From: Zobellia laminariae | GTDB taxonomy: Bacteria; Bacteroidota; Bacteroidia; Flavobacteriales; Flavobacteriaceae | Direction of reading: 5' to 3' | NCBI RefSeq assembly: GCF_009725995.1 | Contig: NZ_RCNS01000002.1 | Location: 124,001 to 188,000, forward strand | DNA: 64,000 nt | In this document: positions 17,725 to 27,711 of the stretch, piece by piece | Layout of the letters: each line of letters starts with the position of its first letter | Position numbering within the stretch: position 1 is the first letter of the stretch | Position numbers and translations under genes: made by a program | Notes under the pieces: generated by a model | The model's input: only the letters and a program-made list of their open reading frames with translations | Databases searched by the model: none | Told to the model about the DNA's origin: nothing

Positions 17725-17732
17725 TAAATTTG
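17725..17732 (+). promoter_or_regulatory. Possible -7 box for the DUF4442 gene
   Basis: TAAATTTG fits TAnnTTTG and lies 35 bases before the start at 17767. The -33 region is only a run of T, so the call is weak. Confidence 0.35.
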
Positions 17733-17766
17733 TTGTCAGTTAACATTAATAAGAACAACAAAAAAA

Positions 17767-18312
17767 ATGTCATTTTACAGCAACTTATCGGACTTCGGTT
17801 CACGTTTTATAGGCAAGCATATCATCTTTAAACATGGTTTTAATCTTTCGCCTATGTACCGCAGAAGCACTGCTAGAATTAAGCATGTTTCCGAGGATCT
17901 TAAAAAGGTTACCATTAAGCTGCCTATAAGTTATAAGAACCGAAATTACGTAAGTACCATCTTTGGAGGTAGTCTCTTTTCGGCAGTGGATCCGATACCT
18001 ATGGTACAGCTTATTAATATTTTGGGTAACGATTTTGTGGTTTGGGACAAATCTGCGGAGATAGCCTTCAAAAGACCTGCAAAGGAGGATGTTTATGCAG
18101 ATTTTGAATACAACCAGGAAGAAATAGACGAAATTAAATTAAGGGTAGCGCAGGAAGATGAGATAGACATTGTAAAGACTACACGCTTAATGAACGCTGA
18201 GCGGAATACTGTTTTCTGTGAAGTAAAAAAAACGATTTATGTAGCGAACAAGGAACATTACAAAAAGAAACGAGCGCTGGCTAAAGCAAAGAAAAGCGAA
18301 GGAAAATTATAG
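17767..18312 (+). CDS. DUF4442 hotdog-fold protein (putative thioesterase)
   Basis: A 181-residue cytoplasmic protein of the DUF4442 family, whose predicted hotdog fold resembles acyl-CoA thioesterases. The central block GGSLFSAVDPIPMVQLINILG (from about residue 62) holds the GG-x-x-F/L region used by hotdog enzymes around the active site. A basic C-terminal tail follows (KKKRALAKAKKS). No thioesterase activity can be read from the sequence alone. It stands alone between the Nramp-like operon and the convergent sulfatase, with a perfect terminator overlapping its stop. Confidence 0.82.
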   Translation: MSFYSNLSDFGSRFIGKHIIFKHGFNLSPMYRRSTARIKHVSEDLKKVTIKLPISYKNRNYVSTIFGGSLFSAVDPIPMVQLINILGNDFVVWDKSAEIAFKRPAKEDVYADFEYNQEEIDEIKLRVAQEDEIDIVKTTRLMNAERNTVFCEVKKTIYVANKEHYKKKRALAKAKKSEGKL

Positions 18313-18341
18313 TGGTTGTACTCTAATTTTCCTTCGCTTTT
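18292..18341. terminator. Bidirectional terminator with an 18-base perfect stem
   Basis: AAAAGCGAAGGAAAATTA (18292-18309) is the exact reverse complement of TAATTTTCCTTCGCTTTT (18324-18341). The first arm lies inside the last codons of the DUF4442 gene. It can stop both this gene and the convergent sulfatase at 18379. Confidence 0.85.
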
Positions 18342-18378
18342 ATTATTGTCGTATAGGTCACTTTCTTTAAAAGAGATA

Positions 18379-20037
18379 TTAAGCTCCTTTCTCCGTTACT
18401 TTGGCTTGGTTTCCTTTCCAACCTTTATTGAATTGCTCCATAAGCTCGGCTACAAGTTCAGGGTGGTCTTTAGCCACATTTACGGTCTCGGAAGGGTCTT
18501 TTTCATGATCATACAGTTCTATAAAAACAGGTTCTGCAGTAGCATCAGTATAGTCTTTCCAAACGATAAACCTATAATTTTTTGTTCGCATGGAATAGCC
18601 CATGAGTCGGTTTTCAAAAAGGTCACGGTCCCATTTTTCGCCTTGTTGTTTTTTAATACGCCCTTCAACCTCTTCTATTAACGGACCAAAAGAAGTTTCC
18701 CGCATTCCTTTGGATAAGGGGTTGGCAGCCCATTCACGTAGTGCTGGTGTAGGAAATTGGGAAAAAACGGCTGTTTTCCATTCTTGTTCAGGATCGGAAA
18801 GTAAAGGCGCAAAGCTTTGGCCTTCTAAAGTGTTGGGCTTGGAAATGTCAGCAAGCTCACATAGCGTAGGGTACATGTCCACAAGCTCTACGAGGGCATC
18901 GGTAGATTTTCCTCTGGTTTCTTTTGCCATATCCGGTGTCCAGATAATTAAGGGGACTCTTGTGGCAATTTCATAATTGGTAGCTTTCCCCCAAATGCCC
19001 ATATCGCCTAAATGCCAGCCGTGGTCGCTCCACAGAATAATAATGGTGTTGTCTTTAATCCCGGCATCATCAAGAGCACTGAGCATCTTGCCAATTTGCG
19101 CATCTACGTAGCTTACACAAGCTAGATAAGCATGCTTCAATTTTAGGGCCTGCTCTGGAGAGATATCTCCTTTTTTGGGAATACCTGCTCTTGCCCGTAA
19201 TTCAAAAGAAGCATGTAGTCCCATGGTGGCTCCGTCTTTGGGAGCACTGTCCTGTACGGCAAGTTTTATATCGGCCTCATTATACATATCCCAATATTTC
19301 TTTGGGGCGATCCAATCTAAGTGCGGTTTTTTCATTCCCATTCCTAAAAAGAAGGACTTTTCAGGATTTTCCTGAAGCATATCTTTCATGGTGGCAATGG
19401 CCAGTTCGGTATTGAATCCGTCTTCGTAGGCGTTATCGGGAAAATCGGCAAATTCGTAAGAAGGACCTTTGCCAAGTCCGTTTCTTAGTGCTTTCTCTCC
19501 GTATTTAGCAACCATGGCAGCGCTATTCTCTTTCTGCATTTTTATATTTTCCGGTAATTTGAATCCGAACTTTACGTCGGTTTTATTCATCTTAACGGGT
19601 TCTCTACTCCAAGAGAGTTCAGGGTCATTATATTTCCCATGATAGATTTTTCCGGTGTAAACCGCCTCATAGCCATTGTTCTTAAAATGCTGGGGAAGCG
19701 TTACTATATCCGGATTTTTATCTCTGAAATAGGTGAAATTTTCAATAACCTGAATGGTTTCGGGTCGTGCGCCTGTCATTAAACTTGCTCTAGATGGGCT
19801 GCAAATAGCTTGTTGGCAATAGGCATTATTAAAGCGAAGTCCGTCTTGGGCCAAGGCATCAATATTTGGAGTAATGGCAATATCAGAACCGTACACACCC
19901 AATTCTGGTCTAAGGTCATCAATAGCAAGAAATAGAATATTGGGTTGCTTTGCTTTTTCTTTTTCTACGGGAGTTGTAGTATTCTTGCAGCTAAATAAAA
20001 GTCCAACACAGATAAGAGCGAGTATGCGAATGTTCAT
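18379..20037 (-). CDS. Secreted sulfatase, iduronate-2-sulfatase-like
   Basis: A 552-residue S1 sulfatase lipoprotein (signal ends LLFSC, Cys17). The formylglycine site is Cys79 in CSPSRASLMTG. The metal motif IDDLRPELGVYG (39-50) is typical of the iduronate-2-sulfatase-like branch (often called S1_7). The substrate-side motif TGKIYHGKY and the WSDHGWHLGDMG segment, which holds the second metal Asp-His pair, are also present. Members of this branch in marine bacteria remove sulfate from carrageenan, ulvan or glycosaminoglycans. It is divergent from the HTCS at 20299 (261 bases between starts), which makes that HTCS a candidate regulator. Confidence 0.92.
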   Translation of the reverse strand: MNIRILALICVGLLFSCKNTTTPVEKEKAKQPNILFLAIDDLRPELGVYGSDIAITPNIDALAQDGLRFNNAYCQQAICSPSRASLMTGARPETIQVIENFTYFRDKNPDIVTLPQHFKNNGYEAVYTGKIYHGKYNDPELSWSREPVKMNKTDVKFGFKLPENIKMQKENSAAMVAKYGEKALRNGLGKGPSYEFADFPDNAYEDGFNTELAIATMKDMLQENPEKSFFLGMGMKKPHLDWIAPKKYWDMYNEADIKLAVQDSAPKDGATMGLHASFELRARAGIPKKGDISPEQALKLKHAYLACVSYVDAQIGKMLSALDDAGIKDNTIIILWSDHGWHLGDMGIWGKATNYEIATRVPLIIWTPDMAKETRGKSTDALVELVDMYPTLCELADISKPNTLEGQSFAPLLSDPEQEWKTAVFSQFPTPALREWAANPLSKGMRETSFGPLIEEVEGRIKKQQGEKWDRDLFENRLMGYSMRTKNYRFIVWKDYTDATAEPVFIELYDHEKDPSETVNVAKDHPELVAELMEQFNKGWKGNQAKVTEKGA

Positions 20038-20298
20038 TTTTATCGAGTTTTATAAAACGATTTAGAAGGGGATTATTATAAGAAGTACAAAACAATATTT
20101 TGAACCGATTACAAATTAACCTTAAAATTGTGTGAATTCATTTTCCAATTTTATCAAGCGTCGGCACTATTTTAACCCTATAAGCTTAGTTTGTACTTTA
20201 GTCGATTTTCGTAACGCTAAAGAGAGCTAAATTGAATTATTCGGTCATAAAAAATAAAATTAATTTACCTTTCATGAGAATTACTTTATATTCAAAAC

Positions 20299-23200
20299 AT
20301 GCTTAGAATTTCTCATTTTTTCTTTCTGTTTCTAACAATCTGTACCCTAGGTTTTTCTACTGTGGTCTGCGGCCAGGGGAATGTGAGCAATTTTGAGATC
20401 ACTCATTTTCAATTACCCATAGAAACGGAGGCCCAAGACATTTTAGAAGACCGCTATGGTTTTCTTTGGATAGCTTCCACTAACGGTCTATGGCGTTTTG
20501 ATGGAGGTAATTTTAAGAATTACAGTAAAAATGAGCACGAGCAGACCAGCATTACGGACAACCATATTTCTTATTTATTTGAAGATAGTGCCGGAGTTTT
20601 ATGGGTGGGTACCTATGGCGGAGGGTTATTGAAATATGACCGTGAATATGACCGTTTTCAACGTTTTATACATGACGAAAATAACCCGGAGAGCCTTAGT
20701 TTTAATGAAGTTAGGGTAATTTATGAAACGGCGGACAAAGCTTTTTATATTGGCACGGATGGTGGCGGATTAAACTTAATGGACCGGGAAACGGGAACTT
20801 TTAAGAGATACCAACACAACACATTAGATGTTGAAAGTATTAGCCATAACAACGTACTGGACATACAGGAAAGTCCGGATGGGCGCCTTTTTATAGGTAC
20901 GTGGATCGGGCTGAACATATTTCATCCCAATACGGGAAAATTCACGCGTCTTGTTAAAAATATACCAGGAGGTTCGCATTCGTATCCCGTTTTAGGTTTT
21001 TATAATGACCTTATTGTTTCTAGCGGTAAGCTGTTTACTGTAGATAAAAAGAACCAGTTTCATAAACTAGACTTGCCACAGGATTGGGTAAGTGCCATAC
21101 AGCCGGATAATGAGAAGAATTGCTGGATAGCGTACCGTGACCAAATTGCTATCATAGATTCGGATTTTAAGACCAAGAAATTAATAGCGCTGAACGAGCG
21201 GTTTAATGAAGGGTCTTTTTACATACGGCAAATATTCCATAACCCTGCCAAAGAAGATTCTTGGGCTTTGGATGGAGCAGGCCATTTTTTTCACATTAAA
21301 AAATCATCGGTCATTTTTGAGCCGTTTATAGCGTCTGGTGTAAGTGGAAAAATTCTAAATACAAATAACAATTACTGGGTGTTTAACAAGGGCACCATTA
21401 CCATTTATGACAAAGCTACCTATACACTCGTTAGGGCGCTAGAAGGCTTTGTTCACAGAACGTATATGAGTTCCTATGATAAGGAAACCATTTGGGCGGC
21501 AGATACCAATTCTATCTATCAATTTACCGAAGCGGGAGAAACGCTGTCCAAAACCGCTAGAAAACCTGCCGAACTTTTTGGTCTTTTGGAGACCAGTACC
21601 GGACTGGTTTGGACGGGCGAGGTTCTGGGTGCACGTATCTACGACCCCAAAACGGGTACCACCATGTATTTTGACTGTGACCCCAATGATCCTAATGGTA
21701 TAGGATATTTTCATCGTGCCAATGAACTTTTTGAAGATTATAAAAATCAAATTTGGATTGGGACCAATGGTGATGGGGTAAAACGATATCTGCCCGAAAA
21801 AAACCAATTTGTACACTACAGACACGAAATTGGGAATACCGCTACGGTAAACAACAATTTTATAAATGTGATTTTTGAGGATGCGGACCGTACCCTTTGG
21901 GTGGGTACCAACTCCGGGCTTTGTAGCTATGACCCGAAAAAAGATTTGTTTATTCAGTATGATAATAGCCTCCTGAAGGATAGGATAATTAATAGTATTG
22001 AACAAGATGGCAAAGGAAATTTGTGGTTGGGTACAAGAAACGGACTTATAAAACTGGATGCCAAGAACAATGTTGTCCGTATTTTAAATGAACAGGACGG
22101 ACTCATTTCGCAGAAAATAAATATTTCCAGTTCGGTTACGGATAAGGGCCATATGGTTTTTTCTACCAACGCGGGATTAATGACTTTTGACCCGGAAAAG
22201 GTAGTGCCCAGCACCAAAACACCATCGGTCTATATTTCTAAATTATGGGTGAACAATGAACTGGTTTCGCCTAAGAGCGATTACATAAAAAAGAGTATTG
22301 AGGTAGAAGACCATCTGCAGTTGTCCTATAAAGACCAAAAGATAGAACTCGGTTTTCAGGCCATACAGTACGAGAATACGCAACGGTGCCAATATGCCTA
22401 TATGCTGGCGGGTTTTGATAACGACTGGACCATGGCCAACGGCACACGGGCTACCTATACCAACTTACCGTCCGGTAACTATACTTTTCTCTTAAAGGCT
22501 ACCAATGAAGATGGCGTTTGGACGGATAAGTTAAAACGATTGAACATCGTGGTATCCCCGCCGTTTTGGGAGCAACTATGGGTTCAGATTCTTGCAGGAA
22601 TTCTAGTAATTTTATTAGGGGTTTGGGGCTTTCGGTTTTTCTTACTGCGAGAAAGGACAAAAAATATGTTTGAAATTGAGAAACAACGCGTGTATCAATT
22701 TGAAGAGCTGGCGCAGATGAAACTGCGGTTTTTCACCAATATTTCCCATGAGCTACGAACGCCCTTAACGCTAATTACCTCTCCGCTAGATAAGTACATC
22801 CGTAAAGGCACTAAGCCAGATACCAAGGTGTTGCAGATGATGCACAGGAATAGCAACCGTTTGTTGGAACTCGTTAATCAGATTCTGGATTTTAGAAAAC
22901 TGGAAGGTAATCAGCAATTACGGATTAAACCACATGATGAGCTTTTGGTCTGCACCAACATGTACACCGCCTATGAATATTGGGCAAAGGAAAAGAATAT
23001 CAATTTTAAATGTGATGCTCCTGAAACGGATTATACGCTTTATTTTGATGAAGATGTTATTGAAAAAATGGTAAGCAACCTGGTTTCCAATGCATTTAAG
23101 TTTACGGCAAAAAACGGAAAAATCACCTTAAAGGCATCTTATGCAAATCTTGAAATTGATAAAGATGATAAAGTAAAGAAGGGAAGTCTCCGCATTGAGG

Positions 23201-24213
23201 TAATTGACAACGGAGCAGGTATTCCGGAAAAATACCAAGAGAAAGTTTTTGAACGTTTCTATCAGTTAGATGAAAACCCGAATAAAGGATATAGCAGTGG
23301 TATAGGGCTTTCTTTAATATCGGAATTGGTAAAGTTGCATAACGGTAGCATAGCGCTAAAGAGTGAAGAGGGCATAGGTTCGCATTTTACCATAACGTTG
23401 CCCATAGGATATAAAGATTACGAAACTAGTGTTGACGAAACGGTCGTGCCAACTGCAGAAATAACATCGGGAGAAACCGTTGTATTGCTCATTGAGGATA
23501 ATGAGGATATCAGGAATTACTTAACGACAGAGTTATCCGAAGAGTATGTTATTCTTCAAGCCGATAATGGTAGGGACGGTTTTCAGCTGGCTTTGGAACA
23601 TATTCCGGATATTGTAATAAGTGATATTATGATGCCTTTATTCGATGGAATTCAAGTAGCAAATCAATTAAAAGCAAATGAATTGACGGCCCATATTCCG
23701 TTGATGTTTTTGACGGCCAAAACGGGCTTGGAAAACAAGTTGAAAGGGCTGGAAACGGGCGCCGAAGATTATATTGAAAAGCCTTTTAATGTCTCGGAGA
23801 TCAAAATGAAAATCCAGAACCGTCTAAAAAGCAGGCATCAGCTTATCAAAAAATATCAAAAAGAAGAGTTGTATGTAGAACCTACATCTTCAGTAGATCA
23901 GTATTTAGTAAAGGTCAATGAAGTTATTGATGCGCATCTGGAAAATTCAGATTTTTCAATTGATTTTCTGTGCGATGAATTGGCCATTGGACGATCGCAA
24001 TTGTACAGAAAAATTCAAGCCCTTACCGGTAAAACTATAATTGAATACATCAACACCTACAAACTTTCCAAAGCCATGCCCTTGCTACAAGATGGCAGCC
24101 TAAGTATAAAGGAAATTGCCTTTAAAGTAGGGTACAATGATAACCGATATTTCAGTCGAATTTTTAAAAAGGAGTTTGGGCACCCACCGTCACATTACGT
24201 ACCCAGTAAATAG
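20299..24213 (+). CDS. Hybrid two-component system (HTCS) regulator 1
   Basis: A 1304-residue one-protein signalling system. Order: signal peptide (1-25), periplasmic beta-propeller repeats with the DxxGxLWIGT pattern (about 45-640), Y_Y_Y domain (about 685-750), transmembrane helix (about 760-785), histidine kinase with His817 in NISHELRTP, ATPase domain with DNGAGIPE, receiver with phospho-acceptor Asp1109 in ISDIMMP, and an AraC-type DNA-binding domain (about 1205-1302). HTCS proteins bind specific oligosaccharides in the periplasm and switch on the matching utilization locus. The flanking sulfatase and the cytochrome operon at 24333 are the likely targets. All catalytic residues are present. 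Confidence 0.95.
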   Translation: MLRISHFFFLFLTICTLGFSTVVCGQGNVSNFEITHFQLPIETEAQDILEDRYGFLWIASTNGLWRFDGGNFKNYSKNEHEQTSITDNHISYLFEDSAGVLWVGTYGGGLLKYDREYDRFQRFIHDENNPESLSFNEVRVIYETADKAFYIGTDGGGLNLMDRETGTFKRYQHNTLDVESISHNNVLDIQESPDGRLFIGTWIGLNIFHPNTGKFTRLVKNIPGGSHSYPVLGFYNDLIVSSGKLFTVDKKNQFHKLDLPQDWVSAIQPDNEKNCWIAYRDQIAIIDSDFKTKKLIALNERFNEGSFYIRQIFHNPAKEDSWALDGAGHFFHIKKSSVIFEPFIASGVSGKILNTNNNYWVFNKGTITIYDKATYTLVRALEGFVHRTYMSSYDKETIWAADTNSIYQFTEAGETLSKTARKPAELFGLLETSTGLVWTGEVLGARIYDPKTGTTMYFDCDPNDPNGIGYFHRANELFEDYKNQIWIGTNGDGVKRYLPEKNQFVHYRHEIGNTATVNNNFINVIFEDADRTLWVGTNSGLCSYDPKKDLFIQYDNSLLKDRIINSIEQDGKGNLWLGTRNGLIKLDAKNNVVRILNEQDGLISQKINISSSVTDKGHMVFSTNAGLMTFDPEKVVPSTKTPSVYISKLWVNNELVSPKSDYIKKSIEVEDHLQLSYKDQKIELGFQAIQYENTQRCQYAYMLAGFDNDWTMANGTRATYTNLPSGNYTFLLKATNEDGVWTDKLKRLNIVVSPPFWEQLWVQILAGILVILLGVWGFRFFLLRERTKNMFEIEKQRVYQFEELAQMKLRFFTNISHELRTPLTLITSPLDKYIRKGTKPDTKVLQMMHRNSNRLLELVNQILDFRKLEGNQQLRIKPHDELLVCTNMYTAYEYWAKEKNINFKCDAPETDYTLYFDEDVIEKMVSNLVSNAFKFTAKNGKITLKASYANLEIDKDDKVKKGSLRIEVIDNGAGIPEKYQEKVFERFYQLDENPNKGYSSGIGLSLISELVKLHNGSIALKSEEGIGSHFTITLPIGYKDYETSVDETVVPTAEITSGETVVLLIEDNEDIRNYLTTELSEEYVILQADNGRDGFQLALEHIPDIVISDIMMPLFDGIQVANQLKANELTAHIPLMFLTAKTGLENKLKGLETGAEDYIEKPFNVSEIKMKIQNRLKSRHQLIKKYQKEELYVEPTSSVDQYLVKVNEVIDAHLENSDFSIDFLCDELAIGRSQLYRKIQALTGKTIIEYINTYKLSKAMPLLQDGSLSIKEIAFKVGYNDNRYFSRIFKKEFGHPPSHYVPSK

Positions 24214-24218
24214 ATTAA

Positions 24219-24244
24219 GTGTACGTGTTACACAAAAAGTACAC
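24219..24244. promoter_or_regulatory. Palindromic site upstream of the cytochrome operon
   Basis: GTGTAC (24219-24224) and GTACAC (24239-24244) are exact inverted copies, with a second palindrome GTGTTACAC (24225-24233) between them. It lies just after the HTCS stop and 23 bases upstream of a good promoter, so it may be an operator. The binding protein is unknown. Confidence 0.4.
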
Positions 24245-24266
24245 CCTTTTGCTCAATTAGTCTACA

Positions 24267-24294
24267 TTGTAAAACAGGTAGTTAGGTATTTTTG
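24267..24294 (+). promoter_or_regulatory. Bacteroidetes-type promoter of the cytochrome operon
   Basis: TTG (24267-24269), 17 bases, then TATTTTTG (24287-24294) match the flavobacterial consensus TTG-N17-23-TAnnTTTG. The predicted transcript start is near 24300, about 33 bases before the gene at 24333. It is the best promoter match I found in the window. Confidence 0.6.
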
Positions 24295-24332
24295 AGGAGC
24301 ACATAGTAGTGTTGCAACCAAAAAACACCTGA

Positions 24333-25388
24333 ATGAAAAACTCCAGACGAAACTTCATTAAACAGTCGGCTTTTGCAAGCGCCGCCCTAACTGTTCCCAC
24401 ATATAGTTTTGGGATAATAAACAAACCAAAATTTTCAGACCAAATTATAGGCCATGGCGATTTTACATATCGCGTCCACAAGGAATGGGGAAACCTGAAT
24501 CCTGCAAATACCCCAGTGAAAAACTGCCATGAAATGGTGATGGATTCTAAGGGCAGACTTATCATGGTAACCGATGAAATTAAGAACAATGTTATTGTTT
24601 ATGACAAGTCCGGTAAACTATTAAAAACCTGGACGCATAATTTAAAGTCCGCTCACGGTTTAACCTTGTCCAAAGAAGGTGAAGTTGATATGCTTTTTAT
24701 TACTGATAACGACGGTGCTATACTAAAAACAACTGTTGAAGGAAAGGTACTCATGGAGTTGCCAAATCCGCATGATATAGGTGTGTATAAAAAGGACCAA
24801 AAGTATCGTCCTACAGAAACCGCTGTAGGTCCCAACGGGGATATTTATGTAGCGGATGGTTATGGATCCGATTTCATTTTACAATACACCAAAGACGGAG
24901 AATTTATCCGAAAGTTTGGAGGCCGTGGTTTTGAAGACCATTTGTTCAGTACGGCCCATGGTGTTACCATAGATGATAGAGACCCCAACAATATTACCTT
25001 GTTGTGTACCTCTAGAAAACATAACTCGTTTAAGCGCTATAGCCTAGACGGTAAATATCTATCCAGTATTTTTCTGCCTGGAGCCTTTGTTTGCAGGCCG
25101 GTTATAGATGGCGAGAATTTATATTCTGGCGTATGCTGGTCCAGATTAAAATATTTGGAACAAACCCCGGATTCGGGTTTTGTTACCATATTGGATAAGA
25201 ACAACAAAGTAATCTCAAACCCTGGTGGGACGGCTCCTGTTTATGAGAAAGGGGAATTGCAAGTTATGGTGCAAGATGTGCCGCTTTTTAATCACTGTCA
25301 TGATGTTTGTATAGACGACGATAAGAATATTTACGTCTGCCAGTGGAATGCCAATAAAACGTATCCTATAAAACTTGAAAGGGTATAG
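24333..25388 (+). CDS. Tat-exported NHL-repeat beta-propeller protein
   Basis: A 351-residue protein with a twin-arginine leader (SRRNFIKQ at 3-10, then a hydrophobic core). The mature part is a six-bladed NHL-type propeller with repeated G-x-I-Y-V-A-D-G and D-D-x-x-I-Y-V segments. Several His residues (NCHEMV near 66, SAHGLT near 108, TAHGVT near 208, FNHCHDV near 310) line up on blade edges, as in metal-binding peptidyl-lyase-like propellers. The job could be metal- or substrate-binding; it is not resolved. It is the first gene of the four-gene operon: its stop is 3 bases before the next start. Confidence 0.8.
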   Translation: MKNSRRNFIKQSAFASAALTVPTYSFGIINKPKFSDQIIGHGDFTYRVHKEWGNLNPANTPVKNCHEMVMDSKGRLIMVTDEIKNNVIVYDKSGKLLKTWTHNLKSAHGLTLSKEGEVDMLFITDNDGAILKTTVEGKVLMELPNPHDIGVYKKDQKYRPTETAVGPNGDIYVADGYGSDFILQYTKDGEFIRKFGGRGFEDHLFSTAHGVTIDDRDPNNITLLCTSRKHNSFKRYSLDGKYLSSIFLPGAFVCRPVIDGENLYSGVCWSRLKYLEQTPDSGFVTILDKNNKVISNPGGTAPVYEKGELQVMVQDVPLFNHCHDVCIDDDKNIYVCQWNANKTYPIKLERV

Positions 25389-25391
25389 TTT

Positions 25392-27695
25392 ATGAAAAAA
25401 ATCGTTTTACAACTTTTCATTTTAGGGGTACTCTTGGTCTCTTGTAAGGAAGAGGGCCAATACGCTTCCATTCCGCAGAAAAAAGTGCCGGATAGGGTAG
25501 ACTATAATTTTGACGTGCGGCCCATATTATCGGACAAGTGTTTTAATTGCCATGGTCCGGATGCCAACAAAAGATCGGAAGATTTGCGCTTGGATACTCC
25601 TGAAGGTGCTTATGGGGCGTTAAAAGATTCAGAGAATGAGTTTGCCATAGTACCTAGGAACATTGAGAAATCGGTGGTGTATCAGCGGATTACGGCTAAA
25701 GATAGTTCCAACCTTATGCCTCCCGTGGACTCCAATTTAAAACTATCCGACTACGAAATAAAGGTGTTGAAAAAGTGGATAGAACAAGGTGCGGTCTATG
25801 ACGCGCATTGGGCTTTTAGTCCGGTGGAAAAACCCCAAATTCCTAATACGGATTCAGATTGGGTGAATAATGAAATTGACCATTTTGTGCTGAATAAACT
25901 GGATGAGGTAGACCTTCAGCCTAATGAAATAGCAGATAAAGAACGTTTGTTAAAAAGGGTTTCATTAGATATTACAGGTTTACCGCCTACACCGGAAATG
26001 CGTGAAAAATTTATAAGTACTAATGACACCAATGCTTACGAACAAATAGTAGATGAATTGCTGGGCAGTGACCATTATGGTGAAAAAATGGCAAGTCATT
26101 GGTTAGATGTGGCACGCTATGCAGATTCACACGGTTTTCAGAACGATCAGTTACGTACCATGTGGCCATGGCGAGATTGGGTGATTTATGCCTTTAACGA
26201 AAATTATAGCTACAAAAAGTTCGTAACCTATCAGTTGGCAGGAGATTTAATGCCCAAGAAAAATATAGAAACCATATTGGCAACAGGCTTCAATAGGAAC
26301 CACAAAATAAACCAAGAAGCGGGCATTATCGAAGAAGAGTATCGAATAGAAAATGTAACCGATAGAACCAACACCTTTGGTAAGGCATTTTTAGGGCTGA
26401 CTTTAGAATGTGCCAAGTGCCATGATCACAAGTATGATCCTATTTCACAGAAAGAATACTTCAACACCTTTGCTTTTTTTGATAAGGTAATCCATAGGCC
26501 AAAGGCAATGGGAGAAGTTTTGGCCGAAGCTCCATTAATCACGATTACCGATGAGGTTATTGAAAAGGAACTTCCGTTTGTGAACAAAAAAGAACCAGAG
26601 GATATAGAGGTCATGGTTATTGAGGAGAAGGCGGATATTAGAACCACTCACATATTGAACAGAGGAGTCTATGACGATAAAGGTGAAATTGTTCAGCCAA
26701 GCACACCGGAGTCGGTTTTAAAGTTTGATACACTTGTTTATGATAGCAATCGTCTTGGTCTTACCAAATGGCTTTTTGATAAGAAAAATCCATTGACCAG
26801 TAGGGTCTTTGTTAATAGGGTATGGCAAGAAATTTTTGGGGAAGGTATTGTTAGGTCTTCGGGAGATTTCGGTATGCAGGGAGATTTACCCACGCATATA
26901 GGTCTTTTAAACTGGCTCTCCGCAGATTTTATGGAGAACGATTGGGATATGAAACGTTTGGTGAAGCAAATAGTCATGTCATCTACCTACAAGCAATCTT
27001 CTGTAGTTGACGACAAAAAACTCGCCATAGATCCAGACAATCGGTATTTGTCACATATGACCCGATTGCGTTTTAGTTCGGAGACCATTAGAGACCACGC
27101 ACTGGCAACTAGCGGTTTGTTGAACGAGGAGATAGGAGGCCGTAGCGTAAAGGTGTATCAGCCAGATGGTATTTGGGAAGCAGCAAGTTCAGGTCGTGGT
27201 ATTTTGGCCAATTATGTACAAGACCATGGTGAAGACCTATATAGAAGGGGGATTTACATTTTTATAAAACGAACCACGTTGCCACCGGTACAGTTAACTT
27301 TTGATGCCGCCACACGTGACCAATGCGAGGTAAAACGGCAATCTACCATGACACCGCTTCAAGCACTTATTGCTTTGAACGATCCTACTATTTTGGAAGC
27401 TGCCCGGGTATTATCGGAAACCTTAATACAAGAGGAAAGTACCGTAGATGAAAAGATAACGGAGGCTTTTGGACGTATTATGAGCAGGACCATTAAACCC
27501 CAAGAAAAGGAAATGTTGGTGGGGTATTATCATGATCAAGAAGAAGCATTCGCGAACAATAAACAGAAGGCAAAAGATTTTATTGAAGTAGGGGAGTACC
27601 CTATTTTGAAAGGTAGAGATGAGGTTAAGGTTGCAGCACTCATGCAAATCATTCATACTATCTACAATCTAGAAGAAACAATAGTAAAAGGTTAA
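25392..27695 (+). CDS. PSCyt1-DUF1549-DUF1553 cytochrome-type lipoprotein
   Basis: A 767-residue lipoprotein (Cys18 in LLVSC). The PSCyt1 haem site is C50-F-N-C53-H54, with the typical start NFDVRPILSDKC. A DUF1549 domain follows (starts near IDHFVLNKL, about 162), with a second CxxCH at Cys340 (CAKCH) next to DHKYDPISQKEYFN. The C-terminal third is DUF1553, with the expected NRVWQEIFGEGIVRS segment. Such proteins are abundant in Planctomycetes and occur in some marine Bacteroidetes, usually beside DUF1501 and sulfatase genes; their reaction is not established. Electron transfer coupled to glycan oxidation is a speculation. It is co-directional with the DUF1501 gene, 16 bases before it. Confidence 0.9.
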   Translation: MKKIVLQLFILGVLLVSCKEEGQYASIPQKKVPDRVDYNFDVRPILSDKCFNCHGPDANKRSEDLRLDTPEGAYGALKDSENEFAIVPRNIEKSVVYQRITAKDSSNLMPPVDSNLKLSDYEIKVLKKWIEQGAVYDAHWAFSPVEKPQIPNTDSDWVNNEIDHFVLNKLDEVDLQPNEIADKERLLKRVSLDITGLPPTPEMREKFISTNDTNAYEQIVDELLGSDHYGEKMASHWLDVARYADSHGFQNDQLRTMWPWRDWVIYAFNENYSYKKFVTYQLAGDLMPKKNIETILATGFNRNHKINQEAGIIEEEYRIENVTDRTNTFGKAFLGLTLECAKCHDHKYDPISQKEYFNTFAFFDKVIHRPKAMGEVLAEAPLITITDEVIEKELPFVNKKEPEDIEVMVIEEKADIRTTHILNRGVYDDKGEIVQPSTPESVLKFDTLVYDSNRLGLTKWLFDKKNPLTSRVFVNRVWQEIFGEGIVRSSGDFGMQGDLPTHIGLLNWLSADFMENDWDMKRLVKQIVMSSTYKQSSVVDDKKLAIDPDNRYLSHMTRLRFSSETIRDHALATSGLLNEEIGGRSVKVYQPDGIWEAASSGRGILANYVQDHGEDLYRRGIYIFIKRTTLPPVQLTFDAATRDQCEVKRQSTMTPLQALIALNDPTILEAARVLSETLIQEESTVDEKITEAFGRIMSRTIKPQEKEMLVGYYHDQEEAFANNKQKAKDFIEVGEYPILKGRDEVKVAALMQIIHTIYNLEETIVKG

Positions 27696-27711
27696 AGGTC
27701 AATCAAACGAT

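Noticed and set aside
18316..18681. Plus-strand ORF of 121 residues
   Set aside because: It lies opposite the end of the sulfatase and is rich in Phe and Ser from reverse reading; no start context or family.
21439..22005. Minus-strand ORF of 188 residues inside HTCS1
   Set aside because: Fully antisense to propeller repeats; the repeated Gly/Trp codons leave the opposite frame open.
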